A stretch of DNA of 6,126 nt from Chamaesiphon sp. GTDB lineage: Bacteria > Cyanobacteriota > Cyanobacteriia > Cyanobacteriales > Chamaesiphonaceae. Every line of letters begins with the position of its first letter. The stretch's first letter is position 1. The stretch covers positions 1 to 6,126 of the forward strand of contig JAGVCD010000174.1 of assembly GCA_020059425.1 (NCBI GenBank). The letters run 5' to 3'. The notes under the pieces were generated by a model, which was not told the origin of the DNA, searched no databases, and saw only the letters and a list, made by a program, of their open reading frames with translations. This document shows positions 5,552 through 6,126 of this stretch, one piece after another. The position numbers and the translations under genes are program-made.

Positions 5552-5602
5552 GCCAACGGGGATTGCGTTATTATAGTACAAACTAACGCAATCCCCGTTG
5601 GC
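5552..5602. repeat. Perfect 19-bp inverted repeat (hairpin) upstream of uvrB
   Basis: The left arm 5552-5570 (GCCAACGGGGATTGCGTTA) is the exact reverse complement of the right arm 5584-5602, with a 13-nt AT-rich loop at 5571-5583. The stem is far longer than chance allows. No T-run follows, so it is not a textbook terminator. The right arm runs into the small GTTGGCGTAGCC repeat at 5597. The loop contains TATAGT, a -10-like hexamer, but with only a weak -35 (CTGGCC, 5549-5554). It could be a miniature mobile element, a regulator of uvrB or a transcription barrier. Confidence 0.9.
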
Positions 5603-5625
5603 GTAGCCCTTACTTTGGAAAATCG
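5597..5625. repeat. Second, diverged copy of the GTTGGCGTAGCC repeat before uvrB
   Basis: 29 bp sharing 23 positions with 4781-4809, including the first 12 and the last 5 (ATCG ending). It lacks the TCTCC/GGAGA hairpin. Like the other copy, it ends 2-3 nt before an ATG start codon. Its first six bases are also the outer part of the 19-bp inverted repeat arm. Confidence 0.55.
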
Positions 5626-5628
5626 ATC

Positions 5629-6126
5629 ATGGATAGCCCCTTCATCCTCGAAGCTCCCTTTCGCCCCACTGGCGATCAACCAAAAGCGATCGAACAACTC
5701 CTCGCTAACCTCCAAACCAACCAGCAATACCAAACCCTATTGGGGGCGACGGGTACTGGCAAAACTTTCACGATCGCCTCGGCCATTGCCGCCTATGGCA
5801 AACCAACCTTGGTGCTAGCTCACAACAAAACCCTAGCCGCCCAGCTGTGCAACGAATTCCGGCAGTTTTTCCCCCACAATGCTGTCGAATACTTTATTTC
5901 TTATTACGACTACTACCAGCCCGAAGCCTACATTCCAGTAACTGATACCTACATCGAAAAAACCTCGGCGATTAATGAAGAAATTGATATGCTGCGCCAC
6001 TCCGCCACCAGGTCGCTCTTTGAACGGCGGGATGTGATTGTAGTGGCTTCGATTAGTTGTATCTATGGTTTAGGTACGCCCGGTGAATATCTAAAAGCTT
6101 CGATCCCGTTTCAAGTGGGGATGGAA
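5629..6126 (+). CDS. uvrB: Excinuclease ABC subunit B, N-terminal 166 residues (cut by the right edge)
   Basis: UvrB is the damage-verifying helicase-like subunit of nucleotide excision repair; it is loaded by UvrA and recruits UvrC. The opening [20 protein letters not shown] is diagnostic. Walker A is GATGTGKT at 39-46; motif Ia is [11 protein letters not shown] at 63-73; the damage-probing beta-hairpin carries [11 protein letters not shown] at 91-101, placing tyrosines at 92, 93, 95, 96 and 101 as in E. coli Uvr[17 protein letters not shown] and [20 protein letters not shown] follow. About three quarters of the roughly 665-residue protein lies beyond the window. ATG 5629 gives the canonical N-terminus; its Shine-Dalgarno is weak (GGAAAA). 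The leader contains the 19-bp inverted repeat and a small repeat, so expression may be affected by them. No clear SOS operator was seen. Confidence 0.97.
   Translation, partial: MDSPFILEAPFRPTGDQPKAIEQLLANLQTNQQYQTLLGATGTGKTFTIASAIAAYGKPTLVLAHNKTLAAQLCNEFRQFFPHNAVEYFISYYDYYQPEAYIPVTDTYIEKTSAINEEIDMLRHSATRSLFERRDVIVVASISCIYGLGTPGEYLKASIPFQVGME

Noticed and set aside
5552..5602. Rho-independent terminator for the HigBA-like pair
   Set aside because: The stem is strong but the loop is long and no U-tract follows; it also lies about 120 nt past the last possible stop.
5527..5818. ORFs 5527-5733 (minus) and 5615-5818 (plus)
   Set aside because: Both overlap the secure uvrB N-terminus in other frames; the first also runs through the inverted repeat.

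Overview
The window reads as a piece of a cyanobacterial chromosome. Three things point there: dense CGATCG/GATCGATC tetramer runs on both strands (HIP1-like, though I saw no perfect GCGATCGC), a short 'GTTGGCGTAGCC' intergenic repeat of the kind common in filamentous cyanobacteria, and a gene set (Uma2 nuclease, NACHT NTPase, PemK/MazF and HigBA toxin-antitoxin pairs) typical of cyanobacterial accessory regions. No species can be named from the sequence alone.

Layout: (1) 1-565, minus strand, a Uma2-family PD-(D/E)XK-like protein whose C-terminus runs off the left edge. (2) 723-3702, plus strand, a STAND/NACHT locus: a plausible sigma70 promoter, a 164-residue alpha/beta adaptor-like ORF (788-1282), then a large NACHT ORF in the -1 frame. 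(3) 3766-4633, an unusual cassette: a 64-bp imperfect direct repeat, a PemK/MazF-like toxin and its overlapping antitoxin on the minus strand, and a second copy of the repeat exactly 804 bp downstream of the first. (4) 4716-5431, plus strand, a decaying HigB/HigA toxin-antitoxin pair: the toxin lost its normal start and was hit by a small repeat bringing a stop and a new Shine-Dalgarno/ATG, and the antitoxin has a 3' frameshift. (5) 5552-5602, a perfect 19-bp inverted repeat, followed by the 5' end of uvrB (5629 to the right edge), a core DNA repair gene that marks the border of the accessory block.

The most interesting observation is the join between the adaptor ORF and the NACHT ORF. The NACHT frame is open for 207 bases before its first ATG (1456) and contains no ATG/GTG/TTG there, yet this stretch encodes a family-like linker (DWLDRSRQLL...VGLVERKERPK). 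The adaptor ORF crosses into that frame at 1264-1270, which reads cta aaa aag, i.e. the canonical -1 slippery heptamer A AAA AAG in exactly the right phase, 9 nt before the adaptor stop codon. A -1 shift there gives a continuous 971-residue adaptor-NACHT-HEAT-like protein, while non-shifting ribosomes make the free 164-residue adaptor. I infer a defence NTPase whose adaptor:full-length ratio may be set by programmed frameshifting (or by transcriptional slippage on the A6 run). A plain inactivating frameshift or a sequencing error is the competing explanation.

Functionally the block looks like a small defence/stability island: a probable nuclease of unknown role, a NACHT sensor NTPase, one intact TA module and one eroding TA module, bounded by repeats and adjoining a housekeeping gene.
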